Assembly: GCA_002450095.1 (NCBI GenBank)
Contig: DJYK01000012.1
Location: forward strand, 1-64,000
DNA: 64,000 bases
Direction of reading: 5' to 3'
Origin: Mageeibacillus sp. UBA6980
GTDB lineage: Bacteria > Bacillota > Clostridia > Saccharofermentanales > Saccharofermentanaceae
In this document: positions 63,702 through 64,000 of the stretch, in pieces
Numbering within the stretch: the first letter of the stretch is position 1
Layout of the letters: each line of letters starts with the position of its first letter
The notes under the pieces: model-generated
What the model was told of the DNA's origin: nothing
Seen by the model: only the letters and a program-made list of their open reading frames with translations
Database searches by the model: none
Program-made: the position numbers and the translations under genes

Positions 63702-64000
63702 ATGCGTTATATACATTGCTGATATATCCTCTCGAGCTTTTGTTTGAAGTTCTCTTCACTGTTGTTAACAGGATCATCGACAATCCCGGATTCGCGATAA
63801 TCATCTTAAGCCTGGCGGTAAATTTCCTCGTTCTGCCTCTCTACAACAGAGCGGATGCGGTTCAAAAGGAAGAGCGTGAGATAGAGGATGCCCTTGCTGA
63901 CGGGATCGCCCGAATCAAGAAAGCGTTTAAAGGCGATGAGAGGATGATGATGCTTCAGGCATACTACAGGGAGAATCATTATTCTCCTCTGTTTGTCCTT
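63698..64000 (+). CDS. Second YidC-like membrane protein (3' truncated by window end)
   Basis: The ATG at 63698 overlaps the previous stop by 4 nt and the frame stays open for 101 codons to the end of the window. The protein starts MNALYTLLIYPLELLFEV and continues through NPGFAIIILSLAVNFLVLPLY, QKEEREIEDALADGI and FKGDERMMMLQAYYRENHYSPLFVL. By eye 70 of 91 residues match the start of the preceding protein, so it is a recent tandem paralogue. It also has Asn at the position of the YidC groove Arg. Whether it carries a sulfatase-like domain lies beyond the window. Confidence 0.9.
   Translation, partial: MNALYTLLIYPLELLFEVLFTVVNRIIDNPGFAIIILSLAVNFLVLPLYNRADAVQKEEREIEDALADGIARIKKAFKGDERMMMLQAYYRENHYSPLFVL

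Overview
The window looks like a chromosomal segment of a Gram-positive anaerobe of the class Clostridia (Bacillota). Supporting signs are AGGAGG-type ribosome binding sites, a zinc-type uS14, a C+ type bL36, four-cysteine adenylate kinase, ECF transporter genes directly after rplQ, an ftsEX-M23 peptidase operon and a wall-polysaccharide cluster with TagB/F-like and YidC-like genes. I cannot fix the genus from sequence alone. No tRNA, rRNA, CRISPR array, insertion sequence or phage gene was seen, and almost every gene is on the + strand.

Layout. 1-882: 3' part of a UgpC/MsmK-type sugar ABC transporter ATPase, then a strong terminator. 1042-6645: a PucR/CdaR-like regulator, ftsE (with a long acidic tail), ftsX, a coiled-coil M23 peptidase and hslO; the first four are chained by ATGA overlaps. 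6646-6993: a promoter and long structured leader. 6994-22670: the S10-spc-alpha ribosomal superoperon (rpsJ to rplQ, with secY, adk, map, infA, rpmJ, rpoA). rpmD (uL30) is missing from its usual place, uL22 carries an extra N-terminal segment of about 50 residues, and bL17 is enlarged. 22755-30664: a fused EcfA-EcfA ATPase, EcfT, a ROK sugar kinase, TruA, an NfeD/SPFH pair, nicotinate phosphoribosyltransferase and a cyclophilin.

30675-64000: a surface polysaccharide locus still running at the window edge. It holds a polyprenyl-phosphate sugar transferase (initiation), a Wzz-like protein, two Wzy/ligase-like membrane proteins, a Wzx flippase, many glycosyltransferases (including a GT11 fucosyltransferase and a WbsX-type protein), sugar nucleotide genes for dTDP-L-rhamnose (rmlABDC), a dTDP-3-amino-3,6-dideoxyhexose (FdtA/FdtB-like) and GDP-L-fucose (fcl), two GT-C-like polytopic proteins, and a terminal set of envelope proteins: a GT2-GtrA fusion, two coupled membrane-anchored proteins of beta-rich design, a TagB/F-like transferase, and two tandem YidC-like proteins, the first fused to a sulfatase/phosphoglycerol-transferase-like domain.

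The genes suggest a Wzx/Wzy-type glycan carrying deoxy and amino-deoxy sugars that is further decorated outside the membrane. The most unusual element is the tandem YidC-like/alkaline-phosphatase-superfamily fusion at 60894-64000. Its YidC part has Asn where insertase YidC proteins have the groove Arg, so the fold may have been reused for polysaccharide modification rather than protein insertion.
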